Origin: Phoronis australis
Taxonomy: Eukaryota; Phoronida; Phoronidae
Direction: 5' to 3'
Assembly (NCBI GenBank): GCA_002633005.1
Contig: NMRA01000271.1
Coordinates: 141,588-205,587, forward strand
Length of the DNA: 64,000 nt
Shown here: piece by piece, positions 21,301 to 36,300 of the stretch
Layout of the letters: each line of letters starts with the position of its first letter
How positions within the stretch are numbered: the first letter of the stretch is position 1
Translations under genes and position numbers: made by a program
Notes under the pieces: generated by a model
What the model saw: the letters and a program-made list of their open reading frames with translations, nothing else
Database searches by the model: none
What the model was told of the DNA's origin: nothing

Positions 21301-24300
21301 ATGCCGGCGTTCAGACTGCCTCCCAGAAAGGACCCTTTGTTTGTAAGGTTCTCACACACCACCAGTCTGTTCTTCATTAAAGGCACGGTTTCTTAAAAGA
21401 AAATTGAGTCGCATAATTCTGGATGGTCAGACTAATAAAGGGAGGAAGGGAAGTAAGCTTTCCTGGATGGAGAAAGATGCATTGCAACTATAATCAGTGA
21501 ATTACTTTCAAATTATATATAAAAATGAAAAAAACATAATTTCCTGATAATTTTACTAAGAAGTTCCAACAAAAATAATGTGAAGACTAGTAAAGACTAT
21601 TACATATTTATTCTGTAATAATTACCTTTCATATCTTTGATAATCGCAATGTCAGTTTTTAAGATTTCTATTTTACAACCCAGGCAATTTATTTCACATT
21701 TGTAACTTTTTTGTAATATTACACGCCACTGCACATGTTCCCCATCGTGTATTGAAGATAACTAAATTCTTAATTATGTCTCATGACTAATAATATATGA
21801 TTCTTCGACCCGAAAACCTTGTAATTCAAATAGAAAAAATTAAAACAAAACAGTCAGCTTAACAGACATTCTGAAAATAGTTACCAGCTTTATTTAACTT
21901 CTGTTCCACTGGATAACCAATGTTAGCCAATCTGAGGTGCAGTCGACCCCGCAGAGATACGTCCACCCCCACTGGGTGAACACTACCTCCGCGACTGGCA
22001 TCCCCAATGAGAGACGATGACTCATCAGAGAACTCATGATTGACGACATCAAGTTCATAGGTCACCTGTACCGCCTCCCGACCTTGGCGACACAAATGCT
22101 GGAAAGTAAAGAAAACCCCGCTTGAGCATAAACAAGTTTTGATACCTCTAACTCAAAACCGCACAAAAAATGTATATGTAATTAACTTCTAAGTCTTCAA
22201 AGACAAATGAAATGTCACTGCAACTATTTTACTAACATAAGATTTAAACGTTGATATCCAATTTCTGTTTTCAATTGTACATACACAGGTCGTAAGTACC
22301 AAGATACTCATTTTATTTCAAAAACAAAGTTAACACTGTGTGAAGGAAATTTTACCACAAGCATCTTAACGAAAACTTCTTGATTTCCATTTTAATCATC
22401 ATTTTTTCAAAACATACAGAATTTGTCACTTGATTTGAATTGATAAAAATCTCTAAACTTCACATTGGATAAGCTTCAAAACTTCAGAGTAAAAATGCAG
22501 ACACATAATACCTGTGATTTACAAAGTGTTTCTATAAATTAGTACTTAATATATCTTTCAACTGATGAAACTTTAGTTATAACTTATTCTTAAGTGGTGG
22601 AAATGGCAGCAATTTTGAATGTTAGGTAAGTTTAAGGTTATGCAGGACCTTATTGATAAATCTGTGTATTTAGACATTAAATATCTACAAAACTAATAGA
22701 GTTTAACTCTGACTGTAAAAGTATACACTTTTTGAAAGTGGTAAATCTGTATAACTTGATTTGTCACTATTTACCAATCTGCCAATTATAAGGTCACAGG
22801 ACCACATCTTTGTAGTAAAATTAAGTAAAACAAGCTGTTTAATAGTAAAACTGCGATGTTAAAAACATGATCGGATTTTGATTAACGAAAATTTCAGATC
22901 AAATCTCAAAAACACTCACATCTGCACCATTTTTCTGAAAATCCTGTTCGTTTATAGCTCTGGTCAAAGAACAAGTCTATCTTATGCAACACTTATCCCA
23001 CAAATGTGTTTTTGGCCAGAAAATCGACAACGTTTCTTTATTTGACACCCCTCTGCCATAATGTAAGTCACACATGTTCAAGCCCCCACAATTCAATGCT
23101 CACACTATCAACACAAACTACAAAACCTTCCCTTAACTGTCCATCTCTTGACTACCAACCTTCAGTTCCACTGTAGACGATCCAATCAGAAGTAAGGAGT
23201 CCCCGTCCCACACATCGATATGCAGAGTCTGCTTAGACAGATGTTTCCCAAACAATGGTAGTTCCCCAGGCTTCATATAGGTGGGGTCCATGTGATATTT
23301 TACCTGAAGAGGAGGCAAAAAGGTCACTGAACAGTCTTCAGCGAACAGTGAGTCATCCTCAACCAATAATAAAGAGTGTAGTTGACTTAAATAACCACGA
23401 TGAAATGCATTCTCAACAAAATTTAGTTTTGGCAACAAAAACAAATAAAAACATGACGGGAGTAAGTATTTCATCTTTTTCACATCATCTGTGCATCCAC
23501 TCTCCACTTCAGCTTTTATTTTATTATTATTTATCATAATAGCTTTCATACTTGAGTATTACTTGACATCATTACTACAGATTTGTTTGTGAATCTGTCT
23601 TGTACAGTACTGCACTATATTGTATAGGAGCATTATTCTATGGTTTAGTCAATGTTCAGTAAATCAAAACAAATTTGAAAGACAGTCGAGGGTTTTCAAC
23701 ATGGATTATTTTTTTCAAAATAAAGTGATTCCAGCAGTGCTTAATAATTTAATACTGAACTTTTTTTCAATGATTTTAGAATCATAATTTTTAAAGTGAC
23801 GTATAAAAAACACTTGAAGACAGAAATGCTTTAATATTTAAACTTGTTCTAAATGATTGTATGGATGGTGTCCCTTAAATTCAAACAGTGGCCTCAAGGC
23901 AAACGTAATTGAATACCATTCAAGCATTTATTCATACTAGAATTCTGCATGTCTGCGACAAACAACTTCAAAATTAAAGAATCCAAAAACGAAACAAGAA
24001 CTACACAATGACTCATTAATTATAATCAGTTTTAATTCTCGGCTCCAAATCAAAATCCACATTTTACTCTCACCTGATAACCAGGCGATGCGTTCATCAC
24101 AGATCCGTCTGCATTCAGTTTCTGCAGAACGCTGGGGAAGGATTCTGGACTGGCTGATAAGTCTCCCTCCACCTTTCCCAGTAGAAGTCTGGAACAGGCC
24201 AAACAAAACAAACATTAGGCAAGACAAACCAGCACTCTGAGAGTGAGGCTACTTTAGAAAAATACAACACACATGCGAAACATCAGTTACATTTTTGGTC

Positions 24301-27300
24301 TTTGCTTTGTTTGCAAATATCTGTACGTTTTACTACCGAACCAGAAGCTAATATGAAAAGCATAGTTGTGAAATCTCGCCAATCTAGGACAGCTAGAATA
24401 AGGTGCATATTAAGTGAAATTTATCTTTTCAGTTTTACATAAAAGATATGTAGCATAAAATTACTAACTGCTTTTACGTGCTCAAGAAAACTAGTGCGCC
24501 TTTACAATAACGTTAAAAATCCCTAGTTTGCAAAACAAAAACATCAATTTTGAAAATTATCTTTGTCCAATATTGATGGTTACCATATTTCTATAATTTC
24601 ATGGATGTGATGGAACGAAAAAAGTAAGTCCATTTGAATAACTCATAATTTGACAACATACACGGAGCTGGATTAATCATTTTTATAGTTTACATCAGTT
24701 AAAAGCCTATTATGGTAATTGATGATCATACAGAATTCACTTCGTACCTCTCCGTTGTGACTTGTGGAAATCTGTAGAACTGGAAGGTAAAAAAGATGGT
24801 GCCGTGTTGTTTGGACTGCGACGGCATCTGGTTGGCTCTGCAATAGACGTTATGGCAAGCTCAATGTCAAAACAATAGCGAAGAACGGTTCTCAAATTTT
24901 GTTATCAACTCACTGATAACCCACACCTAACTCCATCTGGTGTTTAGCCACAGAACTGATTGATGACCTTAATGTCTCAATTTATGCACACCTAACTCCA
25001 TCTAGTATTTAGTCACAGAAATAGCCCCTCAAGCCAGCTAAGTGAGCCTGATCTCAAGAATTATCTAGTAGCAGTATGTTCTTCCCTAGGCCAGAAATCA
25101 CTTCCCATTCGAGAAAGGAACCAGACAGTTGACATGAATCCTATAACCTTATGGCGAGTGGGTTAACTCAAAAGTTGTCTTTGACAGAAGATGGGTGCAA
25201 AGCAAACCCAGAAAAAGTGATGAAAGTGTGCCCAAGAATAGTTGCAGAGACACAAACAATTCTCAAACGTACACTCGATGGAAAGATGAAGATTTGTCAT
25301 GAATTAAATTTCAATTCATTGAGTTTATTTGCCTCACATCAACGAGGCATGACTCACCGTGAAAATGCCAAGAACTGAAGAATAACCTCATTACACTGTA
25401 GGTGGTCGTTCAGCTCAGCGTTGATGTGAAAGTTGATTTGGTCGGTCGGGTCCACCACCTCGGGAGCCTCTTGGAAACGATCGAGGATCGGAGGGAAACC
25501 GGCGTTGTACAATCGGGCATAGGCAGCGCGTGACAGGCCCTGGCCACTTCATAAGGGGAAATAATACATAAGAGTGTCAGAAGGATTACAAGAACAAAAA
25601 CAAGTCAATGATAAAACAAAGTACCTTTTGGGTAAATACAGATACAGATACGACATCTGTACACCTTGTATTTAATGTAGATGTATTACACTTCGAAATA
25701 AAATATGAAAAACATGGTCATGGTGTCACAGCAATGCAGCAGGACTTTTTCACTGTGACCCAGACGAATGGATGAATTCCCCAGACCAAATCTCATGTGA
25801 GAAAAAGTGAGATCACACAAGAGCACACAAAATTAAGCACGTGAAACATCGAGTGTTTTGCGAGACTACAGAGACAGGTGCTGCTGAAGTGACTAGTCAG
25901 CGAGACTGGACTGTTGAATCGCGAGTCACAGAAAATTCAGCTTCTGTTCAACAGCGAACATTTCCCCATGCGTCTCGTCCAAATTTTGCAGTGTTTACAG
26001 GACGCACCAGAGTTTATCTCAGCAGACACCTTTGACACTATCAAAAAATCTCACCAATTTAGGACACAATATGGCCGACAAGAGTAATGGTATTTTCTCA
26101 TTTTTCTAAGAAAGACATGTAGCATCAAATCAATGTCTTCCCACGTTCTAGTTCTGTATCCTATCTATCATCGGACAATGTTTGGAAAATAAGGGTAATT
26201 CGCAATATTTTTAGAAGCCCTTGACAATTGAGAAAAACGACAATTTGAGCAATAATTACTTTTGGCTGAAATTGGTGAGATTATTTCGTATGGACTCAAT
26301 ATGCAATGTGACACTTCATACATTAACGAAAAGCATTTAACAGTAGGAACAAGAACAAGTCCACCTGCGAGGTTTTTCATATCCCAAATTTTTTTAAATT
26401 CAATGCGTACATTTGCACAACTGGCGGCTACGTCCCACGTAAAATCAAATCACTTGATGATGTCACTGACGTGTTTTTCTGTGATACTAGTTTGAGCATA
26501 GTCTTAACAAGCACCCACAGTGTGACTTGATATCTACAGGGTGATACAAAAACAGGCCTATAAGAATTCTAAATAAACCTTAAACAGATCTATTCATAAA
26601 GCTTCCATCTACGAATGGTCTTTGTACAAAGTTTCAACCATTTGATACAAGTCAGTTCTCCTTGAATTTCCCTGCTCTGTCAAAAAGCATTTGAAACTTT
26701 TACACCAAATTTGTAGGCTCATTTTCAGGTCATCCTGTACATGACGTCATACACTTGCATCCCATGACACTGAATAGATATCATGATGATGTGTTAAATG
26801 GTCACCTATGTCTGCTGATACATTGAAATTAACATTTACCCACAATTCAATGTTAGCAAGTCTGGATATTCCAATCCACTATTGTATTAATCAACCTTCA
26901 AAGTCTCAAAATTATGATGAAAGCAAGCTTGACTACCTAACTAATGAGTAGTCTGTCTAAGAGAATCTTTAAAAACTGCCAATAGATGTGGACGGCAATG
27001 CTAACATTTTCCTTAGTTAAAATAATCAATATCTTAAAATGAAACTTCTTAATTGGAAATCCATGAACTCAAGCATAAGGTTTCAATTCATCACATCCTT
27101 CAACTGCAGATATAAAGAAATGAGTTCTCCACGGTGCTCCAAGAGAAAAATCCAACCAAATTGCAAATAGTGTATTGTGTTTCTATGACTAAATCTTCCT
27201 GTCTTTTAACTCACAAAAACAATGTAACCACTACCAGTAGTTACACACAGACTGCTCACCCAGGGATTATTTTACTTGCGTAGCATCTCACCATAATTTT

Positions 27301-30300
27301 TACCATCAGAATATAAAAAAATAAGTACCGCTATGCAACACTAAAATTTCAATTGTTATGCTAAGGAGAAAAAATTATAACTCTGTTTGTATGACTACAT
27401 CTAGGGAGGAGAACACTGATTTACCGACCTTGTTTTTGAGGGGCCAGTGGTGGCTATAATGGGGTGATGTATTGGGGTTATCTGCATCTCCTGGAGATCA
27501 TGTTCAGGACCCTCGTGGGTATGTTGAGACTACAATACAATATAGTCAGGTTAGCATAAATGACAAGACCACGATCGTAACTAAATGCACTTAACAGACA
27601 CAGAATTTCCATACAACTTTGGATTAATAAACAGATTTAAATAACAATGTCTTGATTCAGATTAGGATAGTAACAGCAATCACAGTGGCAAAGTCAAAGA
27701 AGCGACTACTGAAACATGGCATGATTCCAAAACATTGACAATGTTTTTCCACAAACGAAACAAATTAGGTTTCTAGGATATGTGTGCGCACGTGTGTGTG
27801 CGTATACAGGTACGAGACATCAAGTTACATTCATTGATTTCTGTTTTAGTCCAATAATGTCATAACCATAATTTCGTTAATACCATAGTCACAGTCAACA
27901 GTTCTATAGTATTACCCTGAATTATATTTTTCACAATTCTTTCATCAAAAGTCTTAACTTCACAAAACGTGAACTATTCATCTTTCCCTACAATAACAAA
28001 ATAATGAGCAGTTTTAGTAACCACAGTCTGATGAGGGTTTACCTGCATGAATGTACCCACTGGAGAAGGTAGATATCCCGCACCATACATTGAGCCATAC
28101 ATGTGATTGGCTGGAAGGACCGGCTGCGAAGGGTAATGACTGGCTGGCAATGGCAACACAGGTTGGGAGGAGTAGTGCATTGGTTGATGGGGTTCGATGA
28201 TTCCAGGAATGGCTGGAGAACTCTGTACTGCCTGCGGCCTGAAGGGGGCGCAACTGTGTATAAGTCAGTTGGATGACATATGCATAGACATTTGCACATA
28301 CTAAAAACTACAATGTACTGAAAAACTGCTTATATTAAAAAACAAATGTTTACACTAATGCTATGAAAAACTGCTTATTAAAAAACAAATGTTTACACTA
28401 ATGCTATGAAAAACTGCTTATTAAAAAACAAATGTTTACACTAATGCTATGAAAAACTGCTTATTAAAAAACAAATGTTTACACTAATGCTATGAAAAAC
28501 TTGATCACTAGTAGTAGCTATTTATATTTTGAAGAAAACTAAAGTGAACATAGAAATTTTCGTTGATAATATTTCCATTCAAAATCTTATGGCCATTTCT
28601 ATTATAATAGCTCTACGATTGACTAATACAGTAAAATCTCACCAATTTCAGACAAACTTAGTTGAAAAATCCGTCTTTTCCTTTTTCAAAAGCTTCTGAT
28701 GGAAGCTATGGCATAGGTCTTTAAAATTTCCTTAACATGTATTTTGTGCCACTCATGATGGAAAATTAAAAATGAAACTTCACTTGTCAGCCATATTGTG
28801 TCCTAAATTAGTGAGATTTTACCGTATTAAATTGAATTTAGAAAAATTATGTTTTCAATTAAACAATCAATACGCAATACAATTTCAAGACTTAACGATA
28901 ATTTTCACCAGCATTTTTCCCAATTTACAGATTAACACGTAACACAAGACATTTTCCACAGACATCGAACACAGACACAGGAATCGGAAAACATTCTCAT
29001 GAAAATCTTACGAATAGCCAGGAGACAGTAACGGTGTGTGAACGTAAGATTGTCGAGGGGATGGAGATGACAAACGAGATTCAACGCCCCCTTGTGGGTA
29101 GTGGCCAAATGACCTAGGTGTGAGAACACTGACCGCCGACCTGCTGGGTAGGTTAGTAAGCATTAGTCAAAATAACACAACAAACTCCATTGAGTACTTA
29201 CGTGACCAGCCAATCCATCTCTGAACAACTCGGAACATTAACTAATAGAAAAAGCTTCTTCAATATTAGAACACAATACTGAAATGGGGGTAATTTCATT
29301 TCGTCAAATTTCTAATCAACAACACATCAAAAGAAAATTTTGCTCCATTTAAGTACCATTTGAATTTCTCAATTGTCACCATTGTGCTTTTTTAAAACAC
29401 TGCAAAAGGACAATTACTTCTGTTAGTAATCGATTCTGTTCAAATTTGAAGAAACTTTAATACAATTTTGTTACCCAATCAGAAAGTAAAAGTTGATAAT
29501 TAAGTACAATGAAAATTCCTGTTTGAGAATGTCCCTAATATTGATTTTTGGATATCACCATGCTTCCCAACACAAATGTTACTAAGTGTAAAATTTAATG
29601 TAAATCAAAACATCTTGAATGAGTAATGAAACCACTCCAATACCATCCATTCTAAAATTTCAAACAACAGGTAAATTTGCCATTTGAACAGCCTGCGCAG
29701 GGTGTTCTAAAAATTAGAAATAAATTCTTACGTAAGAAATATTCTTTACTTCTTCAAACTGAAAATTTGTCCCCATGAGATGATTGGGGGCACATACCCA
29801 GTGGGAAGGATTTCTGTTTAGAAGTACCCAGGTCCGAGTATAAGTCAAAGTTCAGAGAAAGACCAGTAGTCCATGGACAGTGAAATACAGCACAGATCAA
29901 AAGTATTCAGACAAAACGACCCAGAATTCCCAGTCATGACAACTGGATGGAAGCCAAATTCACCAATGTTAGAGTAATCTCCCCTGATGACTGAGAATGA
30001 AGGGGAATTAACGAGAAAGTTAGCAAGGTGACAAAGCCATTTTTTTACTAGAATTTGATGCCCCAATAGTTACTACCAGTAATTTTTGGTGTTAACAGAA
30101 TTAACAACCATGACGGAAAATGGTATTTTGTCTGATTGCTTTTGTCTTGCATTGTATGTCAGCAGCATATTAAATAGAAAGAAATGCCACACATTTAAAA
30201 CACAGCATGAAAAAATGTTAACGATAAATAGAAGCTAATTCTACCATTAATTAAGTAACAGTTTAGTGCATTAATATGATTTTGTTATTTCAAAAGAAGG

Positions 30301-33300
30301 GGTGTTCATAGACATTTAGTTCAGGCAAATAAACAGATTTAGAAGTTCACAACGCAGACCACCAGACAAAACTTCATCTCTGCCCACAAATACTGAAATT
30401 TAAGGTCTTAGATAATGTCTGTCAAAAAAACCAACGAGACTTTCATATAAAATACCCACTACAATGATACCTTGGCCAGACTCGCAAGTGGTTGCAAGAT
30501 GAAGCTTGGTCAATAAAAAATTTCAAATGCCAAACGATCGGAGGCACTTTATTATAAGTAGATTAGATTCAGGCCAGAACTTGACTAGTGGTAACGAACC
30601 TTCCCCGACCAGGCAGCGGGGGTCGACCCGAGACCCCTGCAGATGGCACCTCTAGTAGCACGCTACTGCCGACCTCTGAGGGTATTGACATCATGGAGCC
30701 AGGTCTCGTCTGATGCGCGTGGTCAACAGACAACAGACTGTCGGATCGGGTCACGTGATCAGGACGGGACTGGAGACATTACAAACAAAACAGTCAACGT
30801 ACAGGTAACGCAACGCAACAAAATTCTTCTGGATACTCAACGCACACGATTGTGAAAGTTGCCTTAACTTGGTCATTAGTCAGAGCAGTCAATGCTTAAT
30901 CAACAAAATTCAATGAAGAAATCGATTGGACAGCTGATAAAAGCATACAAGGGTACTGATAATTTTGCTGCTGAAACACTCTTGTTACACGCATTCCACA
31001 CCAGGGTACAAGAAACTTTCACAAATCAAATACACCACCGACCAACTTACAGGGACTGCCAAAGATCAGTCATTGTAAACATTCTGATATGTTTGACCAA
31101 CTCTTCAGCTAAACCGTGTTCACCAAACTTATAAAATTTAATATGTTTCTGGCCTTGCTAGCATTTTACATACGAGTAAACATAAACCAAAATTATTTAA
31201 AAGCAGTTATGTAATCAGGCGCATTAACGCACTAGGCTCACAAAGCACTCATAATCACAATGTTTTTATGGGAGCGAANACAAAACACAATGTAACCACA
31301 AACAACAGAAACCAATGCTTGAATCAAACTTAAGCAGTTGATCAGTAAATAGTTGTTGGGTGAGATTCAATTAACTAAATCAGTTAAATAAAAAACATGG
31401 AGGATGATTTTTGCTACTACCCTTAGAGGGTGTCTGAGAGCTGTTCGAGTTTTTGGACAGTAGAAGGCAACTTCGTGAAAATTTGGCAGGAGTTCAAAGA
31501 GTGAACATGGCCTATCAAGCTCAAACAAGACTCTGATCAAACACAGACATATTTTCTCCTACTATATGTGGTACAAGAACTTTTACGGACATCGGCTGAT
31601 CTCAGCAATTTTCTTTTTGTCAAGATATCATCCTTCCACATTTTGAGTGTTCAACTTTATCCAATCTCAGTCAATATCAACTTTACTACCAGAATGTCTT
31701 GGGCAATACATTCTCGGAGAAGACACCCGGCAGATGATTATCCGTGTCTCCTTTATCATCAGCCTATTGAGCAAACATTTTATTTGTCTTACTAATTAAC
31801 TGCAGTATTGCACGGTGGACATCAGCATTGTCCACAACACAAGTTATCCTAACGCAACTTGTCTCCCGGTGAGCTGAGCGGTCACACTACGTGCCCTCAG
31901 GCTCGTGACAGTGACAGTGGAAATAGGATTAGACACCAGCAACTGAGCAATCACGCGGCTGGTAATTACTTCTGCCTTGTCTGCAAGTTTGTGTCCAGAC
32001 TATGACTAGCACTGGGGTAAGTTACCCTAGAAATGAGTTTCCCTTCCTGGATATGGTGAGGTAAGTTGTTGCATGTGTATCCAGCACAAATAGCATCCAC
32101 ACTACAACTAAACCTAGAGAAAACTCATCCCAGGAGTAATTTGTCCCAGAATAACTTGTAGTGTAGATAGCACTTTAGTTTACTGTATGCTTGGACATGT
32201 ACAATTACTGGTCTTAATAACAATTTACAATGTTTTGCTGTTGTTTTTATTTTTGGCACCTTTTCCCTTTTTTAGCAATGATGGTAATGCAATGAAACGC
32301 TCACTCAATGTGTTACAAAATATAGATCGTAAGAAAACTAGAAAATGAAAATGGAAAATGCACTTTTTAATTAACAACTTCATAAGTAATTATTTCAACT
32401 TAAACTCGCAAACAGGAAATAATCACAAACTAACGTTATCCACTGAGATCTTGTTTTCGCATAGAGTTAATACTAATTTGTATCTCACCAGTATGTAGTC
32501 TTTGAACTCAGCGTACCTACAGACATTTCCTCTTTGGTCAACCAACTATTTTTTGCAAAAAAGTTATTATTCCGGATAGTTCCAATCTTCACCACACAAT
32601 AGGACCATCGCGGATTAAAAGGGCGATAGAACTCTTCTTTGTCCCGGAAATAAGAAAGCGCGTGACCTTGTTTTGGAAATCAGGCACATTTTCGTGTCTC
32701 TCATTGATGTCGGGAAGTCGAAGAATTCCAGATCACGCATCCACGGGTATTTGTCCAGTTTTTAATGAAACTTTCTTACACGTACGTCAGAGATGCAGCC
32801 CACAGCACAGCAGTAATGCTTCATTGGCATTGGACAGAGGAGTAGAGTAATGCAACCGAGGAAAACTTGTTGTAAAGAATCCCACAACAAATAACATATG
32901 AAACCCCAAAGGCACGAAAACAAGGCAGCAGATATGCCTGGCAGATGTTTATGGCATTTTGGGTAAATACAGTGAAATTCAAGAGTCGCTCTGTAATTCA
33001 GGATGGCCCTATTGCCACTTTGCGATTATCACATAAAAGCTCAAGACAGCTATTTCCCTACCTTTTTGTCCTGTATAAATGCGAAGCTTATGGTGCCCAG
33101 TGCAAGCTTGGCAGCTTTCTCCTCTTGCATGGATGTGGCTGGAGACTTATAAACCAACACCGAGTCGGGAATGGGTGAGGGGCCTCCTAACATCTCCACG
33201 GTGACCTCGGAGGTCTTGTTGGACGTGAACGGACTCCAGGCTGCCCAGCGCAGTGTTACAGTGCTTGTCTGCGTCCTTGCCATGCTGGCACCTAACTGGA

Positions 33301-36300
33301 AATGCCAAGCACCAGGTGATACAAAAGGAACACAAACGCAAACATTAGACGTATAACTCTGGCATTCGACGACCAAAAATCAACTTCCTTTTGATCCAAT
33401 CACAAATTATGGCGGATAAGGCGAGCCAAAAAGGTGAGAATGAAGACATTGTCTTTCTGTATAATCATAGACAAGCATTTTTTTGACATTGTACTTTTTA
33501 CCCGAGTCCTTAAAGCACCCCAGTGCATAATAATGGTAACTTTGTCATGACGATCCAAAATAATTTTAATGATTGTCAAAATGCTGCAAGTTCCCACAGC
33601 TTTAATCCTCATTGAAGTCACACAGAAAGTGAAGATGGCGCTGAACGTTTGTCAATCAAATGCTCTAGCGCCATCTAGCGACAAATCATTTCAAAACATG
33701 ACAGCTTTCAGCCAATAACAAAATATTGAGGGGAGACAACTCACCTTGCGTGCATCATCACCCAGGGGTTCAGAGACAACATATTGCAGCGTGAACACTA
33801 CAGCATACATAGGGTCCTCCACCATGCCCCTCAGTGGGACCCTGTTCCTGAGGACTAATGCTGAGCCAAGACTTTGCCTAGTCAAAGGTTAAATATTTGG
33901 AATGTGTTAATTCATCAATACAGACCTTCCAAGACCACCAGTGAGTCTTTATATGACATTGTAATGTTTATGACCATGCAGGAGCCAAAATTCTTCAAGA
34001 ACTTTTTATTAAATTCAAATTACAAAATCCATGGCATTTTCAAATTCTTGAGGTTAGGAACACATTTACCAATTTTCACATTGATTCTTAGAGTGCTTAG
34101 GCCGATAGGAAAATGGACGCCAAAAACAGACTAAAACATTCGAAAACAGCCACTAGACATCATACACTATGTCAAATCCATCTGAAAATGAAAAGGTGTC
34201 ATGCCTCATTAACAGAAACCTATATGCCAAATTTCATAAAAATCCACCAAGGAACTTCAAAGATACAGACTCGAGGAAAATGGAGAAAAACAAAACTGCC
34301 ACATCATCGTTGCCATCCGTTGTCACCTTCCTACAAATACACTTGCCAAATTTAACCATACTGCTGAGGATTCAGGAGATACAACTAAGGACGCAACAAA
34401 AACAAAACTGCCACTATGAGGTGCTACACTGGTTAGCGCCATCCAAAAATCATCATCGCCACATGTTTTCTCCACAGTAAGAAGTCATAATCATCCTAAG
34501 AGTGGTTCGGTCGATAGAGAGGCAGACACAAAAACAGGATCAAAGATATTAAAAACAGCCACTAGGTGGTGTGTACTACGTTAAATCCACTCGAAAATGG
34601 AAAGATGTCATTGCCTCTTTAATTAAAATCTATTTAGCAAATTTCAGAAAAATCCATCAAGCAACTCCCAAGATACAGAGAAAAAATAATAGGGCCACTA
34701 GGGGGAGTAGAGGTTGTTAGATACGCCCAAAAGTTGTCAACAGATGTCACTTTCATATAAATACACTTGCCAAATTCAACACAAACCCTGTCGAGGGTTC
34801 AGGAGATACAACCATGGACGCAAAAAACTCCCAATAACAGGAGCCACTGTAGTCGAAGTCACCGAAAAACATTGTCAGCCATCCTTTTCCCAGTAGGAAC
34901 ATATCAATTTTCATAATCACCCTTCAGTGGTTTGGCCTATAGAGGGGCAGACAGCAAAAAACACTTGAATACAGTAAAAATGGCTACTAGGAGACGCAAA
35001 ATATGTTTAATCCGTTTGAAAAAGTGAAGGTGGTGTCACCTTCCTAATAGATACCTATTTACCAAATTTCATGAAAATCTGTTGAGGAACACCGAAGATA
35101 CAGACTGCGGCAAACATAAAAAACTAAAATTGCCACTAGGGTGCACACCAGTAGTCGGATCCATCCGAAAATTTGCTCATACCTGCAAAATTTCACAAAC
35201 ATCCCGTACATTCAGGGGTTTTGGAGATAGTGCAGTGGACGCCAGACGGATGCCAGACGGACGCCAGACGGATGGGCATAGATGACGGCATAATGCGCCA
35301 ACATATAAATATGTGGGCACATAATGAAGTCACAAGCCAACAAACAGAAAAAATGCATAACTATTGCATTTGTGTAAGTATTATAATTTGATAACAATAT
35401 GCTATCTATGTTTCCAATGACTGAAACATGACAGTTGGTTATGAAGGTACCAAGTTACCTTTAGGTCTTTGCAAATATTAAAATATCAATAAATCAGACC
35501 TGCAAGTTACATAAATCACACCCTAATAACAATATCGCTCAATAACAATGACTTACTAAATCATTCTGGAACAAATGCAGCTGAAAATCATAAATCACTG
35601 TCAGATTAGACAACAGAATATTTTATGAGAGAACAAAACTCACAAAGAACTAACGGAGGGGGTCCTCTGATGTCCCTTCTTCAATGTAGCCCCCTTTTTG
35701 TGAGACATGGCCTCAGGGACCAACTGTAGAACCTCTGGATCATCAACATAGCACCAACCATTGTGGACACCAACCTGCAGCAGGTAAACACTTATAACAA
35801 CATTGGCGAGGTTCCAACAGTAGTTATTCCTCCCTCAGGTAATGCAATGATAACATTGACAGTGAGGCATATGTAGTACACAGTTTCTTATTATTTGTTG
35901 ATACATGGTACAAACTAATGCGTAAAGCATGCATTTAGGCCTATGCGCTGGTATCTGTAAAGACGCACAGGCCTAAGTACTGGGTACCTTGTGTATAACA
36001 ATGTGTCATAAACTGGATTTCCAGTGTTTTTTTCCATGATTCTGAGTAGTTTTCAATAGTATACCTTGAACAGAAAACATCAATTTCTACAGTAACTGTT
36101 GCATGACACATATTACGTTTACTCAAACACTATCCTTGGTTTTACTCAAATGTTTCACAAAAAGTGTGTCCACTTTAAATTCGGAAATAGGCACAGCCTC
36201 ACAAACAGACACATGAGTCTAACGCAAGAACGTATCTTCTACCTACTCCGTCACAATGCCACATCTCCTACCCCACTGAAACCACACTTCCTGTCCCTTA

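Noticed and set aside
34115-35285. Possible CRISPR-like or gene array
   Set aside because: Units are about 420 bp, diverged and lack repeat-spacer structure. This is an intronic tandem repeat in an animal gene.
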